In this document: piece by piece, positions 17,853 through 28,400 of the stretch
Layout of the letters: every line of letters begins with the position of its first letter
Position numbering within the stretch: position 1 is the first letter of the stretch
Translations under genes and position numbers: made by a program
From: CAZDCD01 sp964503885
GTDB lineage: Bacteria; Bacteroidota; Bacteroidia; Bacteroidales; UBA10428
Direction of reading: 5' to 3'
Length of the DNA stretch: 59,725 nt
Assembly: GCA_964503885.1 (NCBI GenBank)
Contig: CAZDCD010000026.1
Coordinates: forward strand, 1 to 59,725
Notes under the pieces: generated by a model
What the model saw: only the letters and a program-made list of their open reading frames with translations
Databases searched by the model: none
Told to the model about the DNA's origin: nothing

Positions 17853-18725
17853 ATGAAAATTACCGATATATTCAACGTACAGGAAAAGACCTATTCCTTT
17901 GAGTTTTACCCGCCTAAAGATGAGATTTCGGCAGTTGACTTCGGCATCAATGTAGGCCAGCTTATGAAATTGAATCCCTCGTTTGTTTCAGTCACCTATG
18001 GTGCCGGGGGCTCGACACAGGACAGGACTTTTGCTTTGGTCGATTACCTGCAGAACAAGATCGGCCTTACCTGCATGGCCCATTATACGTGTGTGCATGC
18101 TACGAAAGAAAAAGTGCGTACAGACCTGGCTTACATGAAAAACATCGGCATAAAAAACCTCATGCTGCTCAGGGGTGATCCACCGAAAGAGATGAATAAA
18201 TTCATGGCTGAAGAAAATGGCTTTCAGTATGCCAGCGAACTGATCGATTATGTTGGAATGAATTACGACTTTTGCAGGGCCGGTGCATGTTATGTCGAAA
18301 AGCATCCGGAAGCCGCATCACTTGAAACGGATGTATTAAACCTGAAGAAGAAATACGATGCAGGAGCTGAATTTCTGATCACTCAGCTGTTTTTCGAAAA
18401 CAGCCATTATTTCCGGTTTGTTGACCTCGTGAGAAAAGCAGGCATTCAATGCCGAATAATACCGGGCATTATACCTATTACCTCATACCGGCAGATAGAA
18501 CGATTTACAGCTATGTCGGGTGCTCAAATCCCTAGAAAATTGCAGGATAATATTGAGCGCCATAAAAACGATCACGACATGACACATAAAATTGGTATTG
18601 AATACAGCGTGAATCAGTGCAGGGAATTGCTTGAAAAAGGTGCTCCCGGACTTCATTTTTATACCCTGAATAAATCGAGAGCTGCAGTTGAAATTTATGA
18701 AACACTGCTGCCCGATACCAACTGA
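17853..18725 (+). CDS. metF: 5,10-methylenetetrahydrofolate reductase
   Basis: A 290-residue FAD TIM-barrel enzyme that makes 5-methyltetrahydrofolate, the methyl donor used by the MetH just upstream. Family motifs are SFEFYPPKDE near residues 15-24 with the catalytic Glu, SVTYGAGGS at about 46-54, the NLMLLRGDPP region near 107-116, and EFLITQLFFEN near 172-182. The 164-base gap to metH has no recognisable terminator, so the two may share a transcript; a TACCTTTTG just before the ATG is too close to serve as its own promoter. It ends 16 bases from the convergent pepD. Confidence 0.96.
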   Translation: MKITDIFNVQEKTYSFEFYPPKDEISAVDFGINVGQLMKLNPSFVSVTYGAGGSTQDRTFALVDYLQNKIGLTCMAHYTCVHATKEKVRTDLAYMKNIGIKNLMLLRGDPPKEMNKFMAEENGFQYASELIDYVGMNYDFCRAGACYVEKHPEAASLETDVLNLKKKYDAGAEFLITQLFFENSHYFRFVDLVRKAGIQCRIIPGIIPITSYRQIERFTAMSGAQIPRKLQDNIERHKNDHDMTHKIGIEYSVNQCRELLEKGAPGLHFYTLNKSRAAVEIYETLLPDTN

Positions 18726-18741
18726 ATGAGCCGATGCAATA

Positions 18742-20205
18742 TTAAACCTTCGCAGGAATATGCATTAGAGTATCGAGCAAAAAATCCCAATATTTACCCA
18801 CCGACTGAATATTCACTTTTTCATCGGGTGAATGCGGATATTTGATCGTGGGCCCGCATGATATCATATCGAGGCCAGGAAAGATACCGCCGATTATCCC
18901 GCATTCGAGTCCGGCATGGATGGCTTTTACTTCGGGGAACTTACCAAATTTATTCTTATACACATCTTTCATTGTACTCAGTATCGCTGACTCAGGATTT
19001 GGTTTCCATCCCGGATAACCGCCGGCAAAATACGATTTCGCCCCGGCAAGTTCAAACAAAGCTCTCAGCCTTGCAGCAAGATCATCTTTGGCGCTATCCA
19101 CACTGCTTCTTAACAGGCATTGAATGGTAATCTCTTTTTCAGCCGTTTTAACAATTGCCAGGTTTGTGGAAGTTTCCACCAGATCTTCGATCTCATCGCT
19201 CATCCTGATGACTCCGTTCGGACAAGTGTATACAGCGCTGATCAGCCGGTTCTGTGTATCCTCATCAATTATGTTCGCGGGGATTTTGGTTTTTTCAAAG
19301 TGAATTTCCATACCCGGCTCGGAAGCGTGGTATTCGTTCTTTAAAATGCTCTCATGACCGTTCAGAAAATCAATAAACTCATTTTCAATGTCTTCCGGGA
19401 CGAGAACAATGGCTGATGCTTCTCTCGGAATGGCATTCCTGAGATCTCCTCCATTCAGGGAAGCAAGAAGCGTTCTGAATTTAAAGGTGGCTCTCCATAA
19501 AATCCTGACCAGTAAAAGATTTGAATTTGCCCTTCCCAGATTAATGTCGACACCGGAATGACCCCCTTTAAGCCCTTTGACCACGATCTTATATGCCTGG
19601 TATCCACCGGGTGCTTTCTGGGGTTTATAATCGAATGTAATGCTGGCGTCAATCCCCCCGGCACAACCAATACACAATTCACCTTCTTCTTCAGAATCGG
19701 TATTGATCAGGATCGAGCCAGTCAGTGAACCGGGTTTCAGTGCAAATGCGCCTGTCATTCCTGTTTCTTCATCAACCGTAAACAATGCCTCGATAGGTCC
19801 GTGCCGAACATTGTCCGATTCAAGTATAGCCAGGATAGAGGAAACACCGATCCCGTTATCAGCTCCCAAGGTGGTTTTGTTTGCCCGCACCCAGTCACCG
19901 TCAACGACTGCTTCAATCGGATCCCTGGTGAAATCATGAACTTTATCGTTGTTCTTTTGCGGAACCATATCGAGGTGAGCCTGTAAAATAATGCCCTGCC
20001 TGTTCTCCATACCTGAAGTTGCAGGTTTTTTGATAATGACATTACCGACACCATCGGTAATTGTTTTGAGGCCAAGTTTCTCGCCAAACTTTTTTACATA
20101 ATCGATTACCTTTGTTTCATGCTTTGATGGTCTGGGTATCTGTGTAAGGTTATAAAAATTCTTCCATAACCCTGAAGGATACAGGTCAGAAAGTTGTTTA
20201 TTCAT
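18742..20205 (-). CDS. pepD: Aminoacyl-histidine dipeptidase (peptidase D, M20C)
   Basis: A 487-residue cytoplasmic metallopeptidase that cleaves Xaa-His dipeptides such as carnosine. The zinc site is visible as QAHLDMVPQKN near residues 90-100, LGADNGIGV near 117-125 with the bridging Asp, FTVDEETGMTGA near 142-153 with the catalytic Glu pair, and NTDSEEEGE for the next metal ligand. The C-terminus carries AIHAGLECGIIGG and GPTIKYPHSPDE, which hold the last His ligand. The length matches the M20C family. The gene is divergent from the secreted thioredoxin. Confidence 0.94.
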   Translation of the reverse strand: MNKQLSDLYPSGLWKNFYNLTQIPRPSKHETKVIDYVKKFGEKLGLKTITDGVGNVIIKKPATSGMENRQGIILQAHLDMVPQKNNDKVHDFTRDPIEAVVDGDWVRANKTTLGADNGIGVSSILAILESDNVRHGPIEALFTVDEETGMTGAFALKPGSLTGSILINTDSEEEGELCIGCAGGIDASITFDYKPQKAPGGYQAYKIVVKGLKGGHSGVDINLGRANSNLLLVRILWRATFKFRTLLASLNGGDLRNAIPREASAIVLVPEDIENEFIDFLNGHESILKNEYHASEPGMEIHFEKTKIPANIIDEDTQNRLISAVYTCPNGVIRMSDEIEDLVETSTNLAIVKTAEKEITIQCLLRSSVDSAKDDLAARLRALFELAGAKSYFAGGYPGWKPNPESAILSTMKDVYKNKFGKFPEVKAIHAGLECGIIGGIFPGLDMISCGPTIKYPHSPDEKVNIQSVGKYWDFLLDTLMHIPAKV

Positions 20206-20352
20206 AATGTGTTTAATTTATGATTATTTCGTTTGTTTTTAATTGTTTAACACCACATTAACTAGTAAATGTAACAAAAATTACTAACTTGCGTTCATTA
20301 ATGTATCCTGAAAAATCAACAATATTTTAACAGATAATCCACATTTGAACTG

Positions 20353-20874
20353 ATGAGAAAGATTGCAGTGCTCTTCATGCTGCTTATCCCTGTGGTTGTA
20401 ATCACTGCTCAGGATGTAAAGTGGTACAGTATTGAAGAAGCGGTTGAGCTGAATAAAAAGGAACCGCGTAAATTTATGATCGATGTATATACCGATTGGT
20501 GCGGATGGTGTAAGGTAATGGATAAAAACACGTTCAATAACAGTCAGATAGCGGAATATCTGAACAAAAAATATTACCCTGTTAAACTGAATGCTGAGCA
20601 AAAAGAAGACATTACTATAGAAGGACAAACGTACAAATTTATAGCCCAGGGCTCAAAAGGATATCACGAACTTGCTGCAGCCCTGTTGAATGGTAAATTA
20701 GCCTACCCTTCGGTTGTATTCCTTGATGAGAAGATAAATATGCTGCATATGGAACAGGGGTATGTCCAGCCAAAACAATTCGATCAGCTTGTAAAGTTTA
20801 TCGGGGAGGATCTGTATAAGACCACGACATGGCAAAGTTTCCTGGCCTCCTATAAATCACCCTTTGCAAACTGA
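20353..20874 (+). CDS. Secreted thioredoxin-family protein
   Basis: A 173-residue protein with a signal peptide of about 19 residues (MRKIAVLF through VVVITAQ), placing it in the periplasm. The thioredoxin active site is DVYTDWCGWCK, with Cys50 and Cys53. After a hydrophilic stretch, YPSVVFLDEK carries the cis-Pro of the thioredoxin fold. It resembles the thiol:disulfide interchange domains of Bacteroidota that act on exported proteins. The tail is short and there is no membrane anchor. The gene converges on the DUF4831 gene with 16 bases between stop codons. Confidence 0.88.
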   Translation: MRKIAVLFMLLIPVVVITAQDVKWYSIEEAVELNKKEPRKFMIDVYTDWCGWCKVMDKNTFNNSQIAEYLNKKYYPVKLNAEQKEDITIEGQTYKFIAQGSKGYHELAAALLNGKLAYPSVVFLDEKINMLHMEQGYVQPKQFDQLVKFIGEDLYKTTTWQSFLASYKSPFAN

Positions 20875-20890
20875 TATTTTCCGGTACATT

Positions 20891-21979
20891 TTAGCGTGTG
20901 ATCTTTGAACCGATGAGTTTTCCAAACTGAAATACGCTTATTTTTCCCTCAAGAAGTGTTTCATCTTCTGTGCTGATCTTTAGCCTGGCTGTTTCAGGGA
21001 TCCTGTAGAAGAGGTATGGTCCGTGCAAATTATCAGTATTCTGAAAGCCAGTTAAATTCTCTGTAGTATTCAGGCTCTTTATATTCAACAGTACCGGCCT
21101 GCCTTTGGGAGAATTTGCATCGAAAATCCCCTGATCTTCAACGATCCTGAACAGTATCGTTTCATCGTTTTCCTTTGAGATCTGAGGAACATAACGGTAT
21201 TGTCGGGTTATTTGTTCCCGGTATGTTTTACCAATAAATAACGAAAGGTATTCCGTTTCTATTTTATCAAGCTCATCCAGAGCCACTTTAAGATTGTTAC
21301 CGCCAATTCCGGTATCCGAAAGGCCGGTCAGCAATTTGAACTTCCTCTTCCTCAGCTTAATGATAAAATTGGCTGCTTCCTCTGCTTTCGTTTGCAGGTC
21401 TTTGGATTTAATCTGCTCTTTTACCACCGGAACCTGAATATAAACCGAATCATGCTGCACGCGTTTGTAAGTTGTTTCCTTTTCAGTGACAATGTTTCTC
21501 TTAACCGACAGATCGGTATACGGGATCGTGCTATCCGGAATGCTCAGATCGACTTCAAGTTTATCGGGCAAAACCATGCTGCCGGGCATAAGAATAAACC
21601 CTGCATTTTCGAGTTCGTTGATCCGTTTCATGAGATCAGCCATGCTGCTGACCGATGCGATGGAATATAAATTCCCGGGATCGGGTTCAGAAATAGTTTT
21701 TACCGATACATTGTAGATCTTCCACAATTCGGATGATTCTGATTTTTCATCGGTTATTCCCAGGTATTTCCCGGCATATTTGCAATAGGGTCCCGGAATA
21801 AAGGTTGTTCTGAAAAAACCAACTGTAATCTGCAGTTCGGTAACAGGAAGTGCATAGATCAGGGAACTGTTTCCCGGAACTCGGCTGTTTCGGGTATTCG
21901 TGACATTAATTTGGGTGAGTCCCGAACATGAAGTCAGTATAATGAAAACAAAAAGGTATGTCAGGATACTATTTTTCAT
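20891..21979 (-). CDS. DUF4831 family lipoprotein
   Basis: A 362-residue protein with a lipoprotein signal ending LTSC (Cys18). The first 110 residues contain YALPVTELQITV and PGPYCKYAGKYLGITD, a pattern I associate with the Bacteroidota family DUF4831, whose function is unknown. The middle (about 170-260) is charged and helical, and a C-terminal beta-rich part ends FQFGKLIGSKITR. The ATG lies inside the end of nnr (11-base overlap), so the two are co-transcribed and translationally coupled. Confidence 0.8.
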   Translation of the reverse strand: MKNSILTYLFVFIILTSCSGLTQINVTNTRNSRVPGNSSLIYALPVTELQITVGFFRTTFIPGPYCKYAGKYLGITDEKSESSELWKIYNVSVKTISEPDPGNLYSIASVSSMADLMKRINELENAGFILMPGSMVLPDKLEVDLSIPDSTIPYTDLSVKRNIVTEKETTYKRVQHDSVYIQVPVVKEQIKSKDLQTKAEEAANFIIKLRKRKFKLLTGLSDTGIGGNNLKVALDELDKIETEYLSLFIGKTYREQITRQYRYVPQISKENDETILFRIVEDQGIFDANSPKGRPVLLNIKSLNTTENLTGFQNTDNLHGPYLFYRIPETARLKISTEDETLLEGKISVFQFGKLIGSKITR

Positions 21980-23501
21980 GGTGAATCAAATTAGTTAATT
22001 TTAGAAACGCATTCCCGAGATTATCGGTAATATCCCCAGAGATCATGGAATATTCACCCGATTTTTCAGCAGCTATATCCCCTGCGAGGCCATGAATGAA
22101 TACTCCTATCAGTGCAGCATCCAGTGATGTATATCCCTGCGCAAGTAACGAAAGTATAACACCTGTAAGGACATCTCCGCTTCCTGCTGTAGCCATTCCC
22201 GGGTTTCCGGTAGTATTGAAATAACAATTGCCGTCGGGACATGCAATGGATGTATATGCTCCCTTAAGAACGATATACACCCCATATTGTTTTGCCATCC
22301 CGATCTGCCTGAGATTGCGTTGAAGACCATTTTCCTGTGCACCCGCGATGCGTTCAAACTCTTTAGGATGAGGAGTAAGGATACTGTTTCCAGGAACCAG
22401 TTTCAGCCATTCTTTATTCTCACCCAGGATATTAATGGCATCGGCGTCAATCACCATAGGAACCTTCGAAGCCTCAAGAAGTGTTTTCAGGGCTTTGTGG
22501 GAATTGCCCCTGCAGTTGATGGCAGGACCGACAGCTACGGCATTGAACCGCGACAGATCCGGGAATTCAGTGAACATGATATCCGACTGATCAATGCTGA
22601 TCAGTGATTCAGGTACTGCAGTCTGAATTATGGATAAGCCGTTTCTCGGAACATGTGCGGTCACCAGTCCGACTCCTGTTCTCAGGCAAGCCCTGGAAGC
22701 AATCACAGCAGCTCCCATCATGCCGTAACATCCGGCTATCAGCAGCGCATTGCCATAGGTACCTTTATGCGAGAATTTTTGCCGAACCTTAATTTTTCGT
22801 GCTATCTCCATCTCAGTGAGGTAATGGAAGGCTGAAAACAGTTCGCTTATTATTCCGGGATGAAGACCTATAGGCAGGATAATCCATTCGCCGGTATATG
22901 CATAATTTTCCGCATAAAAGAAAGCCCGTTTGGGAAACTCAAAAGTCAGTGTATATGCAGCCCTGATAATGCTATCGCTGTTGTTCACGCTATTGTCCTC
23001 ACCGAAAAGTCCGCTGGGGATGTCAATTGAAATCACCTGGGATCCAGAATTGTTAATATGCCGGATAAGACCTGCAGCCAACCCGTCAGCAGGCCTGGTA
23101 AGGCCCGAGCCAAACAATCCGTCAATAACCAGGTCATTTTCCCCGATATCCGGAAAATCAGCTTCTTCTTTAATTTCATGAATTTCAACGATTCCCTGAT
23201 CGGATAACCGTTTCCTGTTTATCTCAGAATCTTTGGAAATTTTACCTGAAATATTAAGCAGGTAAAACCGGCAATTGATGTAACCCCTCCCGGCCATCTG
23301 CCTTGCCACAGCCCATGCATCGCCACCATTGTTACCGGGACCGGTAAAGAACAACACAGATTGCTGTGGATCAGCTTTTTTACATATCCATTCGCTGCAT
23401 GCCGCGGCAGCCCTCTCCATGAGATCGATGGAAGACACAGGCTCATGGCTGATCGTATAAGCATCGATCTCCTTTATCTGTGATGTTTCAAATATTTTCA
23501 T
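21969..23501 (-). CDS. nnr: Bifunctional NAD(P)H-hydrate repair enzyme (epimerase plus ADP-dependent dehydratase)
   Basis: A 510-residue metabolite-repair enzyme that restores damaged, hydrated NADH and NADPH. The N-terminal YjeF-type epimerase domain (about 1-215) has GPGNNGGDAW, and DGLFGSGLTRP further on. The C-terminal ribokinase-like dehydratase domain (about 225-505) has VIDADAINIL and GNPGMATAGSGDVLTG, the nucleotide-site signature. The frame opens at 23534, but the Met at 23501 gives MKIFETSQIKEID, which fits the family start, so I prefer it. It overlaps the downstream DUF4831 gene. Confidence 0.94.
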   Translation of the reverse strand: MKIFETSQIKEIDAYTISHEPVSSIDLMERAAAACSEWICKKADPQQSVLFFTGPGNNGGDAWAVARQMAGRGYINCRFYLLNISGKISKDSEINRKRLSDQGIVEIHEIKEEADFPDIGENDLVIDGLFGSGLTRPADGLAAGLIRHINNSGSQVISIDIPSGLFGEDNSVNNSDSIIRAAYTLTFEFPKRAFFYAENYAYTGEWIILPIGLHPGIISELFSAFHYLTEMEIARKIKVRQKFSHKGTYGNALLIAGCYGMMGAAVIASRACLRTGVGLVTAHVPRNGLSIIQTAVPESLISIDQSDIMFTEFPDLSRFNAVAVGPAINCRGNSHKALKTLLEASKVPMVIDADAINILGENKEWLKLVPGNSILTPHPKEFERIAGAQENGLQRNLRQIGMAKQYGVYIVLKGAYTSIACPDGNCYFNTTGNPGMATAGSGDVLTGVILSLLAQGYTSLDAALIGVFIHGLAGDIAAEKSGEYSMISGDITDNLGNAFLKLTNLIHHEK

Positions 23502-23603
23502 AGGGCCGGTTTTTACAAAAGTAATCGGTTTCATCGGGATTTAAAAGTTGTCGACAGCGGTCCAACCTGATTTTTTTCATCATCAATAGTTGAAAAAGAT
23601 TTT

Positions 23604-23611
23604 TATATTTG
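23604..23611 (+). promoter_or_regulatory. Bacteroidota -7 box (TATATTTG) for the POT transporter
   Basis: An exact TAnnTTTG, 40 bases upstream of the ATG at 23651. A TTG at 23590-23592 is too close to be a proper -33 element. Confidence 0.45.
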
Positions 23612-23650
23612 TTTGTTATGCTATTTAGTATTCATTAATAATATAAATAT

Positions 23651-25348
23651 ATGTTCAAAGGACATCCGAAGGGACTATATGTGGCATTCTTTGCCAACAT
23701 GGGAGAACGGTTTGGTTACTATACCATGCTTGCAATATTCACGTTGTTTCTGCAGGCAAAATACGGATTTGATTCCGAAAGGGCCGGACAGATTTACGGA
23801 GGATTTCTGGCCGCAGTATATTTTCTTCCGCTGATCGGCGGATTATTGGCAGACAAGCTCTGGGGATACGGAAAAACCATCAGTATCGGACTGGTGACCA
23901 TGTTTGCCGGTTATTTTTTACTGGCAATACCCAGTGCAAGAGGACAGGCTTTATGGCTTGTGATCTTTGCTCTGCTGGTTATATCCATGGGTACAGGATT
24001 TTTTAAGGGAAACCTGCAGGCTCTTGTTGGAAATATGTATGATGATCCGAAATACAGTAAGATAAGAGATGTCGCCTTCAATATTTTTTATATGGGAATC
24101 AATATCGGAGCGATGTTCGCTCCTACAGCGGCGAGAGCAGTATATAGCTACGTCATGAGAACAGCCGGATTTACTTATGATCCTGCAATACCGGCGCTGG
24201 CAAATAAATTTCTTGAGGGCACGGCTACCACTCAAAATACGCAGGAACTGCTTAATCTGGCCGGTCATCAGGTTAAAGAAATTGCGCAGAGCGGATTGGC
24301 TAATTTCAGCTCTGATTATATAAGTACATTGAGTAAAGCGTATCATCTCGGATTTGGTGTGGCCTGTATTTCATTAATTGCGTCGATGTTGATTTTCTGG
24401 GGATTCAGAAAATATTACAAACATGCAGATTTAAGCGAGAAACAAAAATCAAAAATTGTAGATTATAAATCAACTGTTATTGCACTTACACCCGAGCAGA
24501 CAAAATCGAGATTAAAGGCGTTATTTATGGTATTCGGCGTAGTTATCTTTTTCTGGATGGCCTTTCATCAGAACGGTTTTATGATGACCATGTTTGCCCG
24601 GGACTACACACAGACCATTGTATCAAAGGATGTATATTTATGGTTCGATCTTTGGGGCTTGTTATCACTGGGTTTAGCAATAGGAGGCCTTGTGTATTTG
24701 CTCAGAAGAGCTACTCCGGGCCGGAACAAATTAATCGGTTTGGCTGTATTCATTGTTTTCGGTTATCTGGCATTCCTGAGGATCAATTCTTATTCCGGGC
24801 ATAACGTGTTTACACCCGAGATGTTTCAGCACCTGAATCCATTCTTCATTGTGGCATTTACACCCATTATCGTCGGATTCTTTACATGGCTTCGTCAGAA
24901 GGGAAAAGAACCTTCAGCTCCGAGAAAGATCGGAATCGGTATGATTATTACCGCCTTGGGATTCCTGGTACTTGTAATTGGCTCTGTAAAGTTGATGGGA
25001 TACAGTCCACATGACATCGGGGGAATACGAATTCCTCATGAATCGATGGCAGTATCGCCCTACTGGCTTATCGGTACCTATTTTACACTTACCATTGCGG
25101 AACTGTTTTTAAGCCCTATGGGTATTTCTTTTGTATCAAAGGTTTCTCCGCCAAAATACAAAGGCCTGATGCAGGGTGGGTGGCTGGCCGCCACAGCTGT
25201 AGGAAGCTACCTTGTAGGTGTAATGGGCATCGCCTGGAAGAACTTACCTTTGTGGGCCACATGGGCTTTATTGACCCTCTTTTGCCTGCTGGCAGCAACA
25301 GTTATCTTTTCAGTTCTTAAAAAGCTTGAACGGGCAACACAATCATAA
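23651..25348 (+). CDS. Proton-dependent oligopeptide (POT/PTR) transporter
   Basis: A 565-residue inner-membrane carrier with about 14 hydrophobic segments, of the POT family that imports di- and tripeptides with protons. The start FKGHPKGLYVAFFANMGERFGYY matches the family's first helix, and GGLLADKLWGYGKT and GTGFFKGNLQALVGN are the PTR signature areas. The first helix reads NMGER where proton-coupled members have ExxER, so one coupling Glu is Asn here. The last third has ELFLSPMGISFVSKVSPPKYKG, also typical. A bidirectional terminator follows. Confidence 0.92.
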   Translation: MFKGHPKGLYVAFFANMGERFGYYTMLAIFTLFLQAKYGFDSERAGQIYGGFLAAVYFLPLIGGLLADKLWGYGKTISIGLVTMFAGYFLLAIPSARGQALWLVIFALLVISMGTGFFKGNLQALVGNMYDDPKYSKIRDVAFNIFYMGINIGAMFAPTAARAVYSYVMRTAGFTYDPAIPALANKFLEGTATTQNTQELLNLAGHQVKEIAQSGLANFSSDYISTLSKAYHLGFGVACISLIASMLIFWGFRKYYKHADLSEKQKSKIVDYKSTVIALTPEQTKSRLKALFMVFGVVIFFWMAFHQNGFMMTMFARDYTQTIVSKDVYLWFDLWGLLSLGLAIGGLVYLLRRATPGRNKLIGLAVFIVFGYLAFLRINSYSGHNVFTPEMFQHLNPFFIVAFTPIIVGFFTWLRQKGKEPSAPRKIGIGMIITALGFLVLVIGSVKLMGYSPHDIGGIRIPHESMAVSPYWLIGTYFTLTIAELFLSPMGISFVSKVSPPKYKGLMQGGWLAATAVGSYLVGVMGIAWKNLPLWATWALLTLFCLLAATVIFSVLKKLERATQS

Positions 25349-25368
25349 ACCCGACTGAAAGTATATAG

Positions 25369-25401
25369 AAAAACCACCTGAATAGGCAGGTGGTTTTTTT
25401 T
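25369..25401. terminator. Bidirectional intrinsic terminator
   Basis: The 7-bp stem CCACCTG/CAGGTGG (25374-25380 and 25387-25393) has a 6-base loop, a run of five A before it and eight T after it. It serves the POT gene (plus) and the beta-helix gene (minus). Confidence 0.92.
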
Positions 25402-25437
25402 GTTTTCCAGGCATAGAATGCCTGCAGGTATGTTGGT

Positions 25438-28400
25438 TTAGTTGATTATCAAGCGTTGGTTACAGGTATGGTCATCGAGCTCAACAGTAACGATATACAT
25501 TCCTTTGGGTTTCTGGCTGATATCAATATGCTTCTCATAGATTCCGCCGGAATTCATGGCATTATTTTCATAAACCTTTTTACCGGAAATATCACAGACT
25601 GATACCCGTTGAAGTTTGGAACCGGCATCCTCAAATGTCAGCCTGAAACTTCCGCCGGATGGATTTGGAAAGACAAAAAGCGCGTCGCTGCATGCATCAG
25701 AACCCTTGATATCAGGTTTTCCGGTTCCTGTCAGCTGGCTCATTTCCAGGGATTCAGTCAATCCAATATCGGGTGCATCGCCGTAAGGTACCAGTATCCC
25801 GAAAAAGTCTGATGTAATACCCACCATTCTTCCGGCATCGATGGCCGGGGAGCTGTTATCAACAGAAAAGTTGTCGTTATTGGTATCCTTAAATTCCGGA
25901 TCTTTATTGAGTGAGTTAATATCCAATCCCATGGCCTGCTGGTATTCCCTGAGCGTATTGTAATTCCGGTCGGCGACAGAAATAAATCCGGAATGTTCGG
26001 GATAGAAAATATTGTTGTCGGATATGAGATTGTCCATTCTGTGGCTTATAGCCTTATCAGTTGTGTTTGCAAGATAGAAAATATTGTTATACAGGGTAAT
26101 TTCTGCATACGTTGCAGAGATCCCCTGCCTGTTCTCATAAAAGACATTATTGTACACATTTGTTGAAGATTCATAGCTTGAAATATTTATTGCCGTCTGG
26201 TTGTTTTTGAAAATATTGTAGAAAATATTTGTTTCCTCCGCGAATGAATAGATGGCATCAATACAATTATCAAACCTGTTGTAGCGGATGGTGATCTTCT
26301 TTCCGTCAATTGCTCGTATCCCATTGTTTGATTTTTCAAGCTTACAGTTTTCAATCACATTATCTGTACTCATCGAACCGATGAAATAGATGCAGCTTAT
26401 GGCATATTTTGCAATAATATTCAGGTCTCTAATGACTAGATTGCTTCGTTCATAAGCCCGGATAGCGAAATCTTCGGCTTTGCTCTCGATTACAGGCAGC
26501 TCGCCAACACCATATGCACCCAGAGTTACTGAATCGGCATAGATGTTGATTTTTTGTTCCATGGTTACCGTATTCCGCTTTTGCAGATAGCTTACATTAT
26601 TCCGCCATGTGATATCGCTCCAGCTGTTAAAAGGATGTTCAAGTGTTCCATCTTCAGATGGGTCTGATGCATTATCCGGATCGATATAAATCACCATTAT
26701 TCTGCCTGTTGGTTCAGGATCAGGGTCTGGATCGGATCCCGTAACAATATCATAGTCATCAATAAACTCAAAAGCGCCGATATCTGTTGAACTGCCTAAA
26801 GGCCGTAAAATACAATTGTAATCATAACTCTTCATCAGCTCACCTTTATCGATGCAAGGGGATCCCGGCGCCAGGTTATAATCCTTGTTCCCGTCAACAA
26901 ACCCTGGATCTGCATGATATCCTTTCGATTCAAATCCGGCATTCCGGTATTCAACGAAATTTGAGTAATCCACACCATGAATCGTCCATATTGCACTGCA
27001 AAGTGAATACAGGTTATAATTGGCAATAATGGTATTGTTAATTGAGGCGGATAATATGAACCGTGATCCTATATTATTAAAAATATTGTTTTTCACATCA
27101 AGGGTATGTGTTGCTGTAGAATTCGCGTCAATACCCCTGTTACAATCTGTAATTGTATTGTTGTAGATCTTCAGATCGTCGCCCCGGGTATAAATGCCCC
27201 TGTCCCATCCCTTGATCAGGTTATTCTCGACATACCCTCCCTTGGACAGATTTATTCCGTTCCCCTCTGCCACACTTTTTTCAACATAGATATAATTACA
27301 ACGCACCGTATCGAAACTACCGGTTGATGTAATTCCAAAACCAGCATATCCCGAACTTGCAATCATAATATTATACTCAATAGTGGCGTACGAATCCCAG
27401 CTATAACCTCCCGCCTGGCCCTGCGAAATAGCGATCACACCTTTTATAGTTTCAAATCCTCCCATATCGATGTAATTATGGTGGACCCTTGCTTTAAATG
27501 CATTGATATTAAGCTGAATTCCGTCCCCATCAATATTTTTAATGCTAATATTGGTTATTATATTGTATGCAATTTCAGCATACTCACATTCAAGATATAT
27601 TCCGTCAGAATCCATACTATCTATTATACTGTTCAATATTTTTGTATAGCTCGTTAATCCGTCCGATCTGATTCCCACTCCTGCACTAACATTTCCGATG
27701 CCTCCCAACTGACAATTGTCAACAGTTATTCTGTCGGCTTTATTAATCTGAATCGCACGACTACCTGTATGCTTTATATGTATATCTCTTATTATTACAT
27801 TATTACTTGCTTCTTCCATTTGAAAAGCTGTGTATGCGGTACTCTTTATAACAGGTAACGCACCTTTCCCATACGCCCCCAGCAAAATATTGGCCGGAAC
27901 ATAGATGGTTTGATCGGTGCTTTCACCATGAGATCTGGCAAGGAAATAATTCATTCCTTCTTTAAACGCGGCGTGATGAATCGAATTGTAGGGATGCCCC
28001 CTTGATCCGTCTTCAGATCCATGGTTCGAAGGATCTATAAATACACTTTTATTTGCAGATACCACCATTACATTGACAATAAAATTATCAAAGTATTGTC
28101 CGTCTGTGGCTTTCATCGAAACCTGGTAGTTGCCCGGTGAGAGGTTTGTGTTGCTGACAATAATTAATTTATTGTTGCTCAGACTGAAAATATCTGAAGG
28201 ATTGGAAATAACCTGGAATTGTATTCCTTGTAAAACCTTCCAATTAGGATTTACTGTAATTTCGACGACATCGTCGCTGTTAAGAGCATTGTCGGGTACC
28301 ACAGCGTTCAGATCATGTGCAATATCCCGTCGGTAGTTTTCGTTATTCTGTGCATACAAGGTATGACCACCAGAAATAAGTTGAAGAACTACGAAAATTC

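Noticed and set aside
26000..27900. Repetitive N-x-I turns in the beta-helix gene as a DNA tandem repeat
   Set aside because: Repetition is at the protein level and irregular in spacing; no DNA-level tandem unit was seen.
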